A DNA stretch of 64,000 nucleotides from Diprion similis. Lineage: Eukaryota > Arthropoda > Insecta > Hymenoptera > Diprionidae. The stretch's first letter is position 1. Every line of letters starts with the position of its first letter. The position numbers and the translations under genes were made by a program. The DNA lies in contig NC_060116.1 of assembly GCF_021155765.1 (NCBI RefSeq), positions 14,401,084-14,465,083 on the forward strand, in the 5' to 3' direction. Below the pieces are notes generated by a model. It ran no database searches, had not been told where the DNA came from, and saw nothing but the letters and a program-made list of their open reading frames with translations. Shown piece after piece: positions 12,601 through 26,300 of this stretch.

Positions 12601-15600
12601 ATTTTCGCGAAAAATCCAAAGGGGTTAACCTTAGTTTTTTCTCGATTTCTGGAGCCGAAAATTTATCGTCTCGGAATCGATTGTTATGACCCTTTCTAGA
12701 GTAATTCGACCACCAGGAACTCAAAAAACACATGCAAAAGAGCGTAGGACCAACAGCAGAGAAATGACGACGAAAATCTTCAGTTTTTCGGCTGTAACTT
12801 TTGAGGCGCTGCTCGGAGCGTATTGGGACTGCGCTCAATCGATTCCTCTCGCAAAATTACGTCGGAATAGTGCTTCTTTAAAAGAATTGCAGCACTTTCC
12901 AGAATCGCCGAAATTTACGCCAAAAATCCAAAGGGGTTAACCTTAGTTTTTTCTCGATTTCTGGAGCCGAAAATTTATCGTCTCGGAATCGATTGTTATG
13001 ACCCTTTCTAGAGTAATTCGACCACCAGGAACTCAAAAAACACATGCAAAAGAGCGTAGGACCAACAGCAGAGAAATGACGACAAAAATCTTCAGTTTTT
13101 CGGCTGTAACTTTTGAGGCGCTGCTCGGAGCGTATTGGGACTGCGCTCAATCGATTCCTCTCTCAAAATTACGTCGGAATAGTGCTTGCAAAAAAGAATC
13201 GCAGCACTTTTCAGAATCGCCGAAATTTTCGCCAAAAATCCAAAGGGGTTAACCTTAGTTTTTTCTCGATTTCTGGAGTCGAAAATTTTTTGTCTCGGTA
13301 TCGATTATTATGACCCTTTCTAGAGTAATTCGACCACCAGGAACTCAAAAAACACATGCTAAAGAGCGTAGGACCAACAGCAGAGAAATGACGACGAAAA
13401 TCTTCAGTTCTTCGGCTGTAACTTTTGAGGCGCTGCTCGGAGCGTATTGGGACTGCGCTCAATCGATTCCTCTCGCAAAATTACGTCGGAATAAGGCTTG
13501 CAAAAGAGAATCGCAGCACTTTTCAGAATCGCCGAAATTTTCGCCAAAAATCCAAAGGGGTTAACCTTAGTTTTTTCTCGATTTCTGGAGCCGGAAATTT
13601 TTCGTCTCGGTATCGATTATTATGACCCTTTCTAGAGTAATTCGACCACCAGGAACTCAAAAAACACATGCAAAAGAGCGTAGGACCAACAGCAGAAAAA
13701 TGACGACGAAAATCTCAAGTTTTTTGGCTGTAACTTTTGAGGTGCTGCTCGGAGCGTATTGGAACTGCGCTCAATCGATTCCTCTCGCAAAATTACGTCG
13801 GAATAGTGCTTGCAAAAAAGAATCGCAGCACTTTTCAGAATCGCCGAAATTTTCGCCAAAAATCCAAAGGGGTTAACCTTAGTTTTTTCTCGATTTCTGG
13901 AGTCGAAAATTTTTCGTCTCGGTATCGATTATTATGACCCTTTCTAGAGTAATTCGACCACCAGGAACTCAAAAAACACATGCTAAAGAGCGTAGGACCA
14001 ACAGCAGAGAAATGACGACGAAAATCTTCAGTTTTTCGGCTGTAACTTTTGAGGCGCTGCTCGGAGCGTATTGGGACTGCGCTCAATCGATTCCTCTCGC
14101 AAAATTACGTCGGAATAAGGCTTGCAAAATAGAATCGCAGCACTTTTCAGAATCGCCGAAATTTTCGCCAGAAATCCAAAGGGGTTAACTTTAGTTTTTT
14201 CTCGATTTCTGAAGCCGGAAATTTTTCGTCTCGGTATCGATTATTATGACCCTTTCTAGAGTAATTCGACCACCGGGAACTCAAAAAACACATGCAAAAG
14301 AGCGTAGGACCAACAGCAGAAAAATGACGACGAAAATCTCAAGTTTTTTGGCTGTAACTTTTGAGGTGCTGCTCGGAGCGTATTGGGACTGCGCTCAATC
14401 GATTCCTCTCGCAAAATTACGTCGGAATAAGGCTTGCAAAAAAGAATCGCAGCACTTTTCAGAATCGCCGAAATTTTCGCCAAAAATCCAAAGGGGTTAA
14501 CCTTAGTTTTTTCTCGATTTCGGGAGCCGAAAATTTTTCGTCTTGGAATCGATCATTATGACCCTTTCTAGAGTAATTCGACCACCAGGAACTCAAAAAA
14601 CACATGCTAAAGAGCGTAGGACCAACAGCAGAGAAATGACGACGAAAATCTTCAGTTTTTCGGCTGTAACTTTTGAGGCGCTGCTCGGAGCGTATTGGGA
14701 CTGCGCTCAATCGATTCCTCTCGCAAAATTACGTCGGAATCAGGCTTGCAAAAAAGAATCGCAGCACTTTTCAGAATCGCCGAAATTTTCGCCAAAAATC
14801 CAAAGGGGTTAACCTTAGTTTTTTCTCGATTTCTGGAGCCGGAAATTTTTCGTCTCGGTATCGATTATTATGACCTTTTCCAGAGTAATTCGACCACCAG
14901 GAACTCAAAAAACACATGCAAAAGAGCGTAGGACCAACAGCAGAGAAATGACGACGAAAATCTCAAGTTTTTTGGCTGTAACTTTTGAGGTGCTGCTCGG
15001 AGCGTATTGGGACTGCGCTCAATCGATTCCTCTCGCAAAATTACGTCGGAATAGTGCTTCCTTGAAAGAATTGCAGCACTTTGCAGAATCGCCGAAATTT
15101 TCGCGAAAAATCCAAAGGGGTTAACCTTAGTTTTTTCTCGATTTCTGGAGCCGAAAATTTATCGTCTCGGAATCGATTGTTATGACCCTTTCTAGAGTAA
15201 TTCGACCACCAGGAACTCAAAAAACACATGCAAAAGAGCGTAGGACCAACAGCAGAGAAATGACGACGAAAATCTTCAGTTTTTCGGCTGTAACTTTTGA
15301 GGCGCTGCTCGGAGCGTATTGGGACTGCGCTCAATCGATTCCTCTCGCAAAATTACGTCGGAATAGTGCTTGCAAAAAAGAATCGCAGCACTTTTCAGAA
15401 TCGCCCCAATTTTCGCCAAAAATCCAAAGGGGTTAACCTTAGTTTTTTCTCGATTTCTGGAGTCGAAAATTTTTCGTCTCGGTATCGATTATTATGACCC
15501 TTTCTAGAGTAATTCGACCTCCAGGAACTCAAAAAACACATGCTGAAGAGCGTAGGACCAACAGCAGAGAAATGACGACGAAAATCTTCAGTTTTTCGGC

Positions 15601-17384
15601 TGTAACTTTTGAGGCGCTGCTCGGAGCGTATTGGGACTGCGCTCAATCGATTCCTCTCGCAAATTCACGTCGGAATAGTGCCTGCAAAAAAGAATCGCAG
15701 CACTCTTCAGAATCGCCAAAATTTTCGCCAAAAATCCAAAGGGGTTAACCTTAGTTTTTTCTCGATTTCTGGAGCCGAAAATTTTTCGTCTCGGAATCGA
15801 TCATTATGACCCTTTCTAGAGTAATTCGACCACCAGGAACTCAAAAAACACATGCAAAAGAGCGTAGGACCAACAGCAGAGAAATGACGACGAAAATCTC
15901 CAGTTTTTCGGCTGTAACTTTTGAGGCGCTGCTCGGAGCGTATTGGGACTGCGCTCAATCGATTCCTCTCGCAAAATTACGTCGGAATAAGGCTTGCAAA
16001 AAAGAATCGCAGCACTTTTCAGAATCGCCGAAATTTTCGCCAAAAATCCAAAGGGGTTAACCTTAGTTTTTTCTCGATTTCTGGAGCCGAAAATTTTTCG
16101 TCTCGGAATCGATCATTATGACCCTTTCTAGAGTAATTCGACCACCAGGAACTCAAAAAACACATGCAAAAGAGCGTAGGACCAACAGCAGAGAAATGAC
16201 GACGAAAATCTCCAGTTTTTCGGCTGTAACTTTTGAGGCGCTGCTCGGAGCGTATTGGGACTGCGCTCAATCGATTCCTCTCGCAAAATTACGTCGGAAT
16301 AAGGCTTGCAAAAAAGAATCGCAGCACTTTTCAGAATCGCCGAAATTTTCGCCAAAAATCCAAAGGGGTTAACCTTAGTTTTTTCTCGATTTCTGGAGCC
16401 GAAAATTTTTCGTCTCGGAATCGATCATTATGACCCTTTCTAGAGTGATTCGACCACCAGGAACTCAAAAAACACATGCAAAAGAGCGTAGGACCAACAG
16501 CAGAGAAATGACGACGAAAATCTCCAGTTTTTCGGCTGTAACTTTTGAGGCGCTGCTCGGAGCGTATTGGGACTGCGCTCAATCGATTCCTCTCGCAAAT
16601 TCACGTCGGAATAGTGCCTGCAAAAAAGAATCGCAGCACTCTTCAGAATCGCCGAAATTTTCGCCAAAAATCCAAAGGGGTTAACCTTAGTTTTTTCTCG
16701 ATTTCTGGAGCCGAAAATTTATCGTCTCGGAATCGATTGTTATGACCCTTTCTAGAGTAATTCGACCACCAGGAACTCAAAAAACACATGCAAAAGAGCG
16801 TAGGACCAACAGCAGAGAAATGACTACGAAAATCTCCAGTTTTTTGGCTGTAACTTTTGAGGCGCTGCTCGGAGCGTATTGTGACTGCGCTCTATCGATT
16901 CCTCTCGCAAAATTACGTCGGAATAGTGCTTGCAAAAAAGAATCACAGCACTTTTCAGAATCGCCGAAATTTTCGCCAAAAATCCAAAGGGGTTAACCTT
17001 AGTTTCTTCTCGATTTCTGGAGCCGAAAATTTTTCGTCTTGGAATCGATCATTATGACCCTTTCTAGAGTAATTCGACCACCAGGAACTCAAAAAACACA
17101 TGCGAAAGAGCGTAGGACCAACAGCAGAGAAATGACGACGAAAATCTTCAGTTTTTCGGCTGTAACTTTTGAGGCGCTGCTCGGAGCGTATTGGGACTGC
17201 GCTCAATCGATTCCTCTCGCAAAATTACGTCGGAATAGTGCTTCTTTAAAAGAATTGCAGCACTTTCCAGAATCGCCGAAATTTACGCCAAAAATCCAAA
17301 GGGGTTAACCTTAGTTTTTTCTCGATTTCTGGAGCCGAAAATTTATCGTCTCGGAATCGATTGTTATGACCCTTTCTAGAGTAA

Positions 17385-20300
17385 TTCGACCACCAGGAAC
17401 TCAAAAAACACATGCAAAAGAGCGTAGGACCAACAGCAGAGAAATGACGACAAAAATCTTCAGTTTTTCGGCTGTAACTTTTGAGGCGCTGCTCGGAGCG
17501 TATTGGGACTGCGCTCAATCGATTCCTCTCTCAAAATTACGTCGGAATAGTGCTTGCAAAAAAGAATCGCAGCACTTTTCAGAATCGCCGAAATTTTCGC
17601 CAAAAATCCAAAGGGGTTAACCTTAGTTTTTTCTCGATTTCTGGAGTCGAAAATTTTTTGTCTCGGTATCGATTATTATGACCCTTTCTAGAGTAATTCG
17701 ACCACCAGGAACTCAAAAAACACATGCTAAAGAGCGTAGGACCAACAGCAGAGAAATGACGACGAAAATCTTCAGTTCTTCGGCTGTAACTTTTGAGGCG
17801 CTGCTCGGAGCGTATTGGGACTGCGCTCAATCGATTCCTCTCGCAAAATTACGTCGGAATAAGGCTTGCAAAAGAGAATCGCAGCACTTTTCAGAATCGC
17901 CGAAATTTTCGCCAAAAATCCAAAGGGGTTAACCTTAGTTTTTTCTCGATTTCTGGAGCCGGAAATTTTTCGTCTCGGTATCGATTATTATGACCCTTTC
18001 TAGAGTAATTCGACCACCAGGAACTCAAAAAACACATGCAAAAAAGCGTAGGACCAACAGCAGAAAAATGACGACGAAAATCTCAAGTTTTTTGGCTGTA
18101 ACTTTTGAGGTGCTGCTCGGAGCGTATTGGAACTGCGCTCAATCGATTCCTCTCGCAAAATTACGTCGGAATAGTGCTTGCAAAAAAGAATCGCAGCACT
18201 TTTCAGAATCGCCGAAATTTTCGCCAAAAATCCAAAGGGGTTAACCTTAGTTTTTTCTCGATTTCTGGAGTCGAAAATTTTTCGTCTCGGTATCGATTAT
18301 TATGACCCTTTCTAGAGTAATTCGACCACCAGGAACTCAAAAAACACATGCTAAAGAGCGTAGGACCAACAGCAGAGAAATGACGACGAAAATCTTCAGT
18401 TTTTCGGCTGTAACTTTTGAGGCGCTGCTCGGAGCGTATTGGGACTGCGCTCAATCGATTCCTCTCGCAAAATTACGTCGGAATAAGGCTTGCAAAATAG
18501 AATCGCAGCACTTTTCAGAATCGCCGAAATTTTCGCCAGAAATCCAAAGGGGTTAACTTTAGTTTTTTCTCGATTTCTGAAGCCGGAAATTTTTCGTCTC
18601 GGTATCGATTATTATGACCCTTTCTAGAGTAATTCGACCACCGGGAACTCAAAAAACACATGCAAAAGAGCGTAGGACCAACAGCAGAAAAATGACGACG
18701 AAAATCTCAAGTTTTTTGGCTGTAACTTTTGAGGTGCTGCTCGGAGCGTATTGGGACTGCGCTCAATCGATTCCTCTCGCAAAATTACGTCGGAATAGTG
18801 CTTCCTTAAAAGAATTGCAGCACTTTCCAGAATTGCCGAAATTTTCGCCAAAAATCCAAAGGGGTTAACCTTAGTTTTTTCTCGATTTCGGGAGCCGAAA
18901 ATTTTTCGTCTTGGAATAGATCATTATGACCCTTTCTAGAGTAATTCGCCCACCAGGAACTCAAAAAACACATGCTAAAGAGCGTAGGACCAACAGCAGA
19001 GAAATGACGACGAAAATCTTCAGTTTTTCGGCTGTAACTTTTGAGGCGCTGCTCGGAGCGTATTGGGACTGCGCTCAATCGATTCCTCTCGCAAAATTAC
19101 GTCGGAATAAGGCTTGCAAAAAAGAATCCCAGCACTTTTCAGAATCGCCGAAATTTTCGCCAAAAATCCAAAGGGGTTAACCTTAGTTTTTTCTCGATTT
19201 CTGGAGCCGGAAATTTTTCGTCTCGGTATCGATTATTATGACCTTTTCTAGAGTAATTAGACCACCAGGAACTCAAAAAACACATGCAAAAGAGCGTAGG
19301 ACCAACAGCAGAGAAATGACGACGAAAATCTCAAGTTTTTTGGCTGTAACTTTTGAGGTGCTGCTCGGAGCGTATTGGGACTGCGCTCAATCGATTCCTC
19401 TCGCAAAATTACGTCGGAATAGTGCTTCCTTAGAAGAATTGCAGCACTTTGCAGAATCGCCGAAATTTTCGCGAAAAATCCAAAGGGGTTAACCTTAGTT
19501 TTTTCTCGATTTCTGGAGCCGAAAATTTATCGTCTCGGAATCGATTATTATGACCCTTTCTAGAGTAATTCGACCACCAGGAACTCAAAAAACACATGCA
19601 AAAGAGCGTAGGACCAACAGCAGAGAAATGACGACGAAAATCTTAAGTTTTTCGGCTGTAACTTTTGAGGCGCTGCTCGGAGCGTATTGGGACTGCGCTC
19701 AATCGATTCCTCACGCAAAATTACGTGGAAATGGTGCTCGCAAAAAAGAATCGCAGCACTTTCCAGAATCGCCGAAATTTTCGCCAAAAATCCAAAGGGG
19801 TTAACCTTAGTTTTTTCTCGATTTCTGGAGCCGAAAATTTTTCGTCTTGGAATCGATCATTATGACCCTTTCTAGAGTAATTCGACCACCAGGAACTCAA
19901 GAAACACATGCAAAAGAGCGTAGGACCAACAGCAGAGAAATGACGACGAAAATCTTCAGTTTTTCGGCTGTAACTTTTGAGGCGCTGCTCGGAGCGTATT
20001 GGGACTGCGCTCAATCGATTCCTCTCGCAAAATTACGTCGGAATAGTGCTTGCAAAAAAGAATCGCAGCACTTTTCGGAATCGCCAAAATTTTCGCCAAA
20101 AATCCAAAGGGGTTAACCTTAGTTTTTTCTCGATTTCTGGAGCCGAAAATTTTTCGTCTTGGAATCGATCATTATGACCCTTTCTAGAGTAATTCGACCA
20201 CCAGGAACTCAAAAAACACATGCTAAAGAGCGTAGGACCAACAGCAGAGAAATGACGACGGAAATCTCCAGTTTTTCGGCTGTAACTTTTGAGGCGCTGC

Positions 20301-23300
20301 TCGGAGCGTATTGGGACTGCGCTCAATCGATTCCTCTCGCGAAATTACGTCGGAATAGTGCTTCCTTAAAAGAATTGCAGCACTTTGCAGAATCGCCGAA
20401 ATTTTCGCGAAAAATCCAAAGGGGTTAACCTTAGTTTTTTCTCGATTTCCGGAGCCGAAAATTTATCGTCTCGGAATCGATTATTATGACCCTCTCTAGA
20501 GTAATTCGACCACCAGGAACTCAAAAAACACATGCAAAAGAGCGTAGGACCAACAGCAGAGAAATGACGACGAAAATCTTCAGTTTTTCGGCTCTAACTT
20601 TTGAGGCGCTGCTCGGAGCGTATTGGGACTGCGCTCAATCGATTCCTCTCGCAAAATTACGTAGAAATAGTGCTTGCAAAAAAGAATCGCAGCACTTTCC
20701 AGAATCGCCGAAATTTTTGCCAAAAATCCAAACCTTAGTTTTTTCTCGATTTCTGGAGCCGAAAATTTTTCGTCTCGGTATCGATTATTATGACCCTTTC
20801 TAGAGTAATTCGACCACCAGGAACTCGAAAAACACATGCAAAAGAGCGTAGGACCAACAGCAGAGAAATGACGACGAAAATCTCAAGTTTTTTGGCTGTA
20901 ACTTTTGAGGCGCTGCTCGGAGCGTATTGGGACTGCGCTCAATCGATTCCTCTCGCAAAATTACGTCGGAATAGTGCTTCCTTAAAAGAATTGCAGCACT
21001 TTCCAGAATCGCCGAAATTTTCGCCAAAAATCCAAAGGGGTTAACCTTAGTTTTTTCTCGATTTCTGGAGCCGAAAATTTTTCGTCTCGGAATCGATTAT
21101 TATGACCCTTACTAGAGTAATCCGTTTACCAGGAACTCAAAAAACACATGCAAAAGAGCGTAGGACCAACAGCAGAGAAATGACGACAAAAATCTTCAGT
21201 TTTTCGGCTGTAACTTTTGAGGCGCTGCTCGGAGCGTATTGGGACTGCGCTCAATCGATTCCTCACGCAAAATTACGTGGAAATGGTGCTCGCAAAAAAG
21301 AATCGCAGCACTTTCCAGAATCGCCGAAATTTTCGCCAAAAATCCAAAGGGGTTAACCTTAGTTTTTTCTCGATTTCTGGAACCGAAAATTTTTCGTCTT
21401 GGAATCGATCATTATGACCCTTTCTAGAGTAATTCGACCACCAGGAACTCAGGAAACACATGCAAAAGAGCGTAGGACCAACAGCAGAGAAATGACGACG
21501 AAAATCTTCAGTTTTTCGGCTGTAACTTTTGAGGCGCTGCTCGGAGCGTATTGGGACTGCGCTCAATCGATTCCTCTCGCAAAATTACGTCGGAATAGTG
21601 CTTGCAAAAAAGAATCGCAGCACTTTTCGGAATCGCCAAAATTTTCGCCAAAAATCCAAAGGGGTTAACCTTAGTTTTTTCTCGATTTCTGGAGCCGAAA
21701 ATTTTTCGTCTTGGAATCGATCATTATGACCCTTTCTAGAGTAATTCGACCACCAGGAACTCAAAAAACACATGCTAAAGAGCGTAGGACCAACAGCAGA
21801 GAAATGACGACGGAAATCTCCAGTTTTTCGGCTGTAACTTTTGAGGCGCTGCTCGGAGCGTATTGGGACTGCGCTCAATCGATTCCTCTCGCGAAATTAC
21901 GTCGGAATAGTGCTTCCTTAAAAGAATTGCAGCACTTTGCAGAATCGCCGAAATTTTCGCGAAAAATCCAAAGGGGTTAACCTTAGTTTTTTCTCGATTT
22001 CCGGAGCCGAAAATTTATCGTCTCGGAATCGATTATTATGACCCTCTCTAGAGTAATTCGACCACCAGGAACTCAAAAAACACATGCAAAAGAGCGTAGG
22101 ACCAACAGCAGAGAAATGACGACGAAAATCTTCAGTTTTTCGGCTCTAACTTTTGAGGCGCTGCTCGGAGCGTATTGGGACTGCGCTCAATCGATTCCTC
22201 TCGCAAAATTACGTAGAAATAGTGCTTGCAAAAAAGAATCGCAGCACTTCCCAGAATCGCCGAAATTTTTGCCAAAAATCCAAACCTTAGTTTTTTCTCG
22301 ATTTCTGGAGCCGAAAATTTTTCGTCTCGGTATCGATTATTATGACCCTTTCTAGAGTAATTCGACCACCAGGAACTCGAAAAACACATGCAAAAGAGCG
22401 TAGGACCAACAGCAGAGAAATGACGACGAAAATCTCAAGTTTTTTGGCTGTAACTTTTGAGGCGCTGCTCGGAGCGTATTGGGACTGCGCTCAATCGATT
22501 CCTCTCGCAAAATTACGTCGGAATAGTGCTTCCTTAAAAGAATTGCAGCACTTTCCAGAATCGCCGAAATTTACGCCAAAAATCCAAAGGGGTTAACCTT
22601 AGTTTTTTCTCGATTTCTGGAGCCGAAAATTTTTCGTCTCGGAATTGATTATTATGACCCTTTTTAGAGTAATTCGACCACCAGGAACTCAAAAAACACA
22701 TGCAAAAGAGCGTAGGACCAACAGCAGAGAAATGACGACAAAAATCTTCAGTTTTTCGGCTGTAACTTTTGAGGCGCTGCTCGGAGCGTATTGGGACTGC
22801 GCTCAATCGATTCCTCTCTCAAAATTACGTCGGAATAGTGCTTGCAAAAAAGAATCGCAGCACTTTTCAGAATCGCCGAAATTTTCGCCAAAAATCCAAA
22901 GGGGTTAACCTTAGTTTTTTCTCGATTTCTGGAGTCGAAAATTTTTTGTCTCGGTATCGATTATTATGACCCTTTCTAGAGTAATTCGACCACCAGGAAC
23001 TCAAAAAACACATGCTAAAGAGCGTAGGACCAACAGCAGAGAAATGACGACGAAAATCTTCAGTTCTTCGGCTGTAACTTTTGAGGCGCTGCTCGGAGCG
23101 TATTGGGACTGCGCTCAATCGATTCCTCTCGCAAAATTACGTCGGAATAAGGCTTGCAAAAGAGAATCGCAGCACTTTTCAGAATCGCCGAAATTTTCGC
23201 CAAAAATCCAAAGGGGTTAACCTTAGTTTTTTCTCGATTTCTGGAGCCGGAAATTTTTCGTCTCGGTATCGATTATTATGACCCTTTCTAGAGTAATTCG

Positions 23301-26300
23301 ACCACCAGGAACTCAAAAAACACATGCAAAAAAGCGTAGGACCAACAGCAGAAAAATGACGACGAAAATCTCAAGTTTTTTGGCTGTAACTTTTGAGGTG
23401 CTGCTCGGAGCGTATTGGAACTGCGCTCAATCGATTCCTCTCGCAAAATTACGTCGGAATAGTGCTTGCAAAAAAGAATCGCAGCACTTTTCAGAATCGC
23501 CGAAATTTTCGCCAAAAATCCAAAGGGGTTAACCTTAGTTTTTTCTCGATTTCTGGAGTCGAAAATTTTTCGTCTCGGTATCGATTATTATGACCCTTTC
23601 TAGAGTAATTCGACCACCAGGAACTCAAAAAACACATGCTAAAGAGCGTAGGACCAACAGCAGAGAAATGACGACGAAAATCTTCAGTTTTTCGGCTGTA
23701 ACTTTTGAGGCGCTGCTCGGAGCGTATTGGGACTGCGCTCAATCGATTCCTCTCGCAAAATTACGTCGGAATAAGGCTTGCAAAATAGAATCGCAGCACT
23801 TTTCAGAATCGCCGAAATTTTCGCCAGAAATCCAAAGGGGTTAACTTTAGTTTTTTCTCGATTTCTGAAGCCGGAAATTTTTCGTCTCGGTATCGATTAT
23901 TATGACCCTTTCTAGAGTAATTCGACCACCGGGAACTCAAAAAACACATGCAAAAGAGCGTAGGACCAACAGCAGAAAAATGACGACGAAAATCTCAAGT
24001 TTTTTGGCTGTAACTTTTGAGGTGCTGCTCGGAGCGTATTGGGACTGCGCTCAATCGATTCCTCTCGCAAAATTACGTCGGAATAGTGCTTCCTTAAAAG
24101 AATTGCAGCACTTTCCAGAATTGCCGAAATTTTCGCCAAAAATCCAAAGGGGTTAACCTTAGTTTTTTCTCGATTTCGGGAGCCGAAAATTTTTCGTCTT
24201 GGAATAGATCATTATGACCCTTTCTAGAGTAATTCGCCCACCAGGAACTCAAAAAACACATGCTAAAGAGCGTAGGACCAACAGCAGAGAAATGACGACG
24301 AAAATCTTCAGTTTTTCGGCTGTAACTTTTGAGGCGCTGCTCGGAGCGTATTGGGACTGCGCTCAATCGATTCCTCTCGCAAAATTACGTCGGAATAAGG
24401 CTTGCAAAAAAGAATCCCAGCACTTTTCAGAATCGCCGAAATTTTCGCCAAAAATCCAAAGGGGTTAACCTTAGTTTTTTCTCGATTTCTGGAGCCGGAA
24501 ATTTTTCGTCTCGGTATCGATTATTATGACCTTTTCTAGAGTAATTAGACCACCAGGAACTCAAAAAACACATGCAAAAGAGCGTAGGACCAACAGCAGA
24601 GAAATGACGACGAAAATCTCAAGTTTTTTGGCTGTAACTTTTGAGGTGCTGCTCGGAGCGTATTGGGACTGCGCTCAATCGATTCCTCTCGCAAAATTAC
24701 GTCGGAATAGTGCTTCCTTAGAAGAATTGCAGCACTTTGCAGAATCGCCGAAATTTTCGCGAAAAATCCAAAGGGGTTAACCTTAGTTTTTTCTCGATTT
24801 CTGGAGCCGAAAATTTATCGTCTCGGAATCGATTATTATGACCCTTTCTAGAGTAATTCGACCACCAGGAACTCAAAAAACACATGCAAAAGAGCGTAGG
24901 ACCAACAGCAGAGAAATGACGACGAAAATCTTAAGTTTTTCGGCTGTAACTTTTGAGGCGCTGCTCGGAGCGTATTGGGACTGCGCTCAATCGATTCCTC
25001 ACGCAAAATTACGTGGAAATGGTGCTCGCAAAAAAGAATCGCAGCACTTTCCAGAATCGCCGAAATTTTCGCCAAAAATCCAAAGGGGTTAACCTTAGTT
25101 TTTTCTCGATTTCTGGAGCCGAAAATTTTTCGTCTTGGAATCGATCATTATGACCCTTTCTAGAGTAATTCGACCACCAGGAACTCAAGAAACACATGCA
25201 AAAGAGCGTAGGACCAACAGCAGAGAAATGACGACGAAAATCTTCAGTTTTTCGGCTGTAACTTTTGAGGCGCTGCTCGGAGCGTATTGGGACTGCGCTC
25301 AATCGATTCCTCTCGCAAAATTACGTCGGAATAGTGCTTGCAAAAAAGAATCGCAGCACTTTTCGGAATCGCCAAAATTTTCGCCAAAAATCCAAAGGGG
25401 TTAACCTTAGTTTTTTCTCGATTTCTGGAGCCGAAAATTTTTCGTCTTGGAATCGATCATTATGACCCTTTCTAGAGTAATTCGACCACCAGGAACTCAA
25501 AAAACACATGCTAAAGAGCGTAGGACCAACAGCAGAGAAATGACGACGGAAATCTCCAGTTTTTCGGCTGTAACTTTTGAGGCGCTGCTCGGAGCGTATT
25601 GGGACTGCGCTCAATCGATTCCTCTCGCGAAATTACGTCGGAATAGTGCTTCCTTAAAAGAATTGCAGCACTTTGCAGAATCGCCGAAATTTTCGCGAAA
25701 AATCCAAAGGGGTTAACCTTAGTTTTTTCTCGATTTCCGGAGCCGAAAATTTATCGTCTCGGAATCGATTATTATGACCCTCTCTAGAGTAATTCGACCA
25801 CCAGGAACTCAAAAAACACATGCAAAAGAGCGTAGGACCAACAGCAGAGAAATGACGACGAAAATCTTCAGTTTTTCGGCTCTAACTTTTGAGGCGCTGC
25901 TCGGAGCGTATTGGGACTGCGCTCAATCGATTCCTCTCGCAAAATTACGTAGAAATAGTGCTTGCAAAAAAGAATCGCAGCACTTTCCAGAATCGCCGAA
26001 ATTTTTGCCAAAAATCCAAACCTTAGTTTTTTCTCGATTTCTGGAGCCGAAAATTTTTCGTCTCGGTATCGATTATTATGACCCTTTCTAGAGTAATTCG
26101 ACCACCAGGAACTCGAAAAACACATGCAAAAGAGCGTAGGACCAACAGCAGAGAAATGACGACGAAAATCTCAAGTTTTTTGGCTGTAACTTTTGAGGCG
26201 CTGCTCGGAGCGTATTGGGACTGCGCTCAATCGATTCCTCTCGCAAAATTACGTCGGAATAGTGCTTCCTTAAAAGAATTGCAGCACTTTCCAGAATCGC

